Part shown: in pieces, positions 63,287 to 64,000 of the stretch
Layout: every line of letters starts with the position of its first letter
Position numbering within the stretch: position 1 is the first letter of the stretch
Origin: Rotaria sordida
Lineage: Eukaryota > Rotifera > Eurotatoria > Philodinida > Philodinidae
Direction: 5' to 3'
DNA: 64,000 nucleotides
NCBI GenBank assembly: GCA_905250125.1
Contig: CAJNOL010000144.1
Location: 158,079-222,078 of the forward strand
Notes under the pieces: generated by a model
The model's database searches: none
Seen by the model: the letters and a program-made list of their open reading frames with translations, nothing else
What the model was told of the DNA's origin: nothing
Position numbers and translations under genes: made by a program

Positions 63287-63925
63287 ATGCCATCTACAAA
63301 AGAGAATGTGTTTCGTCAAATATGGCCAAAATGTTTTATAACATTTATGGCTATTATTGAATTAATAGCTGTACTTATCCTTTTCATAACTGAAGTTGGT
63401 AATGTTGGAGTGAATTTTTGGACAACAAATGTATTTGCTGGCGGTTGGTGTGGACTTATTATGCTTATACATGTTATATTATTGTTTGCTGCGGGTAATT
63501 AAATTTTTCAAAATCAGATAAGTTTTTAATGATTCAATTTTCAATAGGATGTTGTTCGCCTAAACTGTCATCTGCTTTTCGTGCAGTTATAATTTCATTC
63601 CTTGCTATTTTAGCTTGTGCTACATTAATTGGATTCGATGCTTATTTTATGGCTCAACCTACAACATGTTTATTGACTCCATCATGTGTTGAAAATTCTG
63701 CATCCAATACTACATTTAGTTACAATTTTCGACAATGGTTTTTTACATTAATGAATAATTGGGGTCCATTTAAAACATATACAGAAAGTCAAGCTAAACT
63801 TTTCGTGCAAGCAATACAAGTAGGTATCGGTGGTTTATGCTTTATTCTTTGCATTATTTATTTAATTATTTATTACATTTGCACAAATAAATCTGAGACA
63901 CAAGTAGCAGCTAGTCCACAATTGC

Positions 63926-63978
<53 letters not shown>

Positions 63979-64000
63979 CTACAACAACTACAACAACAAC
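63287..64000 (+). CDS. Four-helix membrane protein with polyglutamine tail, 3' end cut
   Basis: Exon 1 is 63287-63494; after a 53 bp intron, exon 2 runs from 63548 past the window edge. The start MPSTKENVFRQIWPKCF is followed by four hydrophobic segments: TFMAIIELIAVLILFITEV, GGWCGLIMLIHVILLFAAG, AVIISFLAILACATLIGF, and QVGIGGLCFILCIIYLIIYY. Between three and four is a loop with Cys residues (PTTCLLTPSCVEN) and NTT, probably extracellular. After helix four comes TNKSETQVAASPQ and a CAA-encoded glutamine run with two Leu near the edge. The layout is tetraspan-like, but I see no CCG motif of true tetraspanins. It is not obviously related to the TMEM272-like gene at the other end. Family unknown. 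Confidence 0.72.
63922..64000 (+). repeat. (CAA)n repeat encoding polyglutamine
   Basis: CAA codons in frame with the membrane protein, interrupted by TTG and CTA (Leu). It continues beyond the window edge. Confidence 0.9.

Overview
The window looks like nuclear DNA of a bdelloid rotifer (Rotaria- or Adineta-like). Support: strongly AT-rich DNA; genes cut into many exons by mostly 50-90 bp GT-AG introns; animal families (innexin, UCHL3, TMEM222, an RBM47/A1CF/RBM46-type RNA-binding protein, an MLCK-type kinase); two families I associate with bdelloids (an F-box/leucine-rich-like protein, and an ADP-ribosyltransferase with TPR repeats); and TGTGGG hexamers, which I recall as the bdelloid telomere unit. 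Exon structures below were built by hand from splice signals and frame continuity; every spliced model closes in frame.

Layout. 0-10.6 kb: a small TMEM272-like four-helix membrane gene, then gene-poor DNA with a 924 bp mariner-like fold-back element. 10.6-13.1 kb: an unrecognised single-pass membrane protein. 17-18.5 kb: an innexin with a duplicated tail segment. 18.9-21 kb: two decayed, inverted copies of an unidentified coding segment. 22.3-24.9 kb: an unrecognised multi-pass membrane protein whose long intron carries two hAT-like non-autonomous elements. 26.4 kb: a 100-N assembly gap flanked by an inverted repeat, followed by a 5'-truncated F-box-type gene. 28.7-29.4 kb: a large palindromic element.

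30.5-46.3 kb is mostly minus strand: an MLCK-like kinase, two disordered proteins, a three-RRM RNA-binding protein (nine coding exons, one of 12 nt), and TMEM222. 47.8-48.2 kb holds a small zinc-knuckle-like ORF beside a CpG-rich palindromic patch. 50.3-53.4 kb holds an ART-TPR gene whose two halves are separated by about 1.1 kb with no usable splice site. TGTGGG-like repeats lie upstream, inside and downstream of it. 53.4-58.5 kb is empty. 58.5-61.5 kb is UCHL3 with a palindromic element in its last intron. The window ends inside a four-helix membrane gene with a polyglutamine tail.

The genes form no operon or pathway; this is ordinary animal gene order. The most notable features are the interrupted ART gene set among telomere-like repeats, the many fold-back elements in introns and intergenic DNA, and the unusual small exons (a 12-nt cassette exon and a start codon split by an intron). 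I found no CRISPR, tRNA or rRNA gene.
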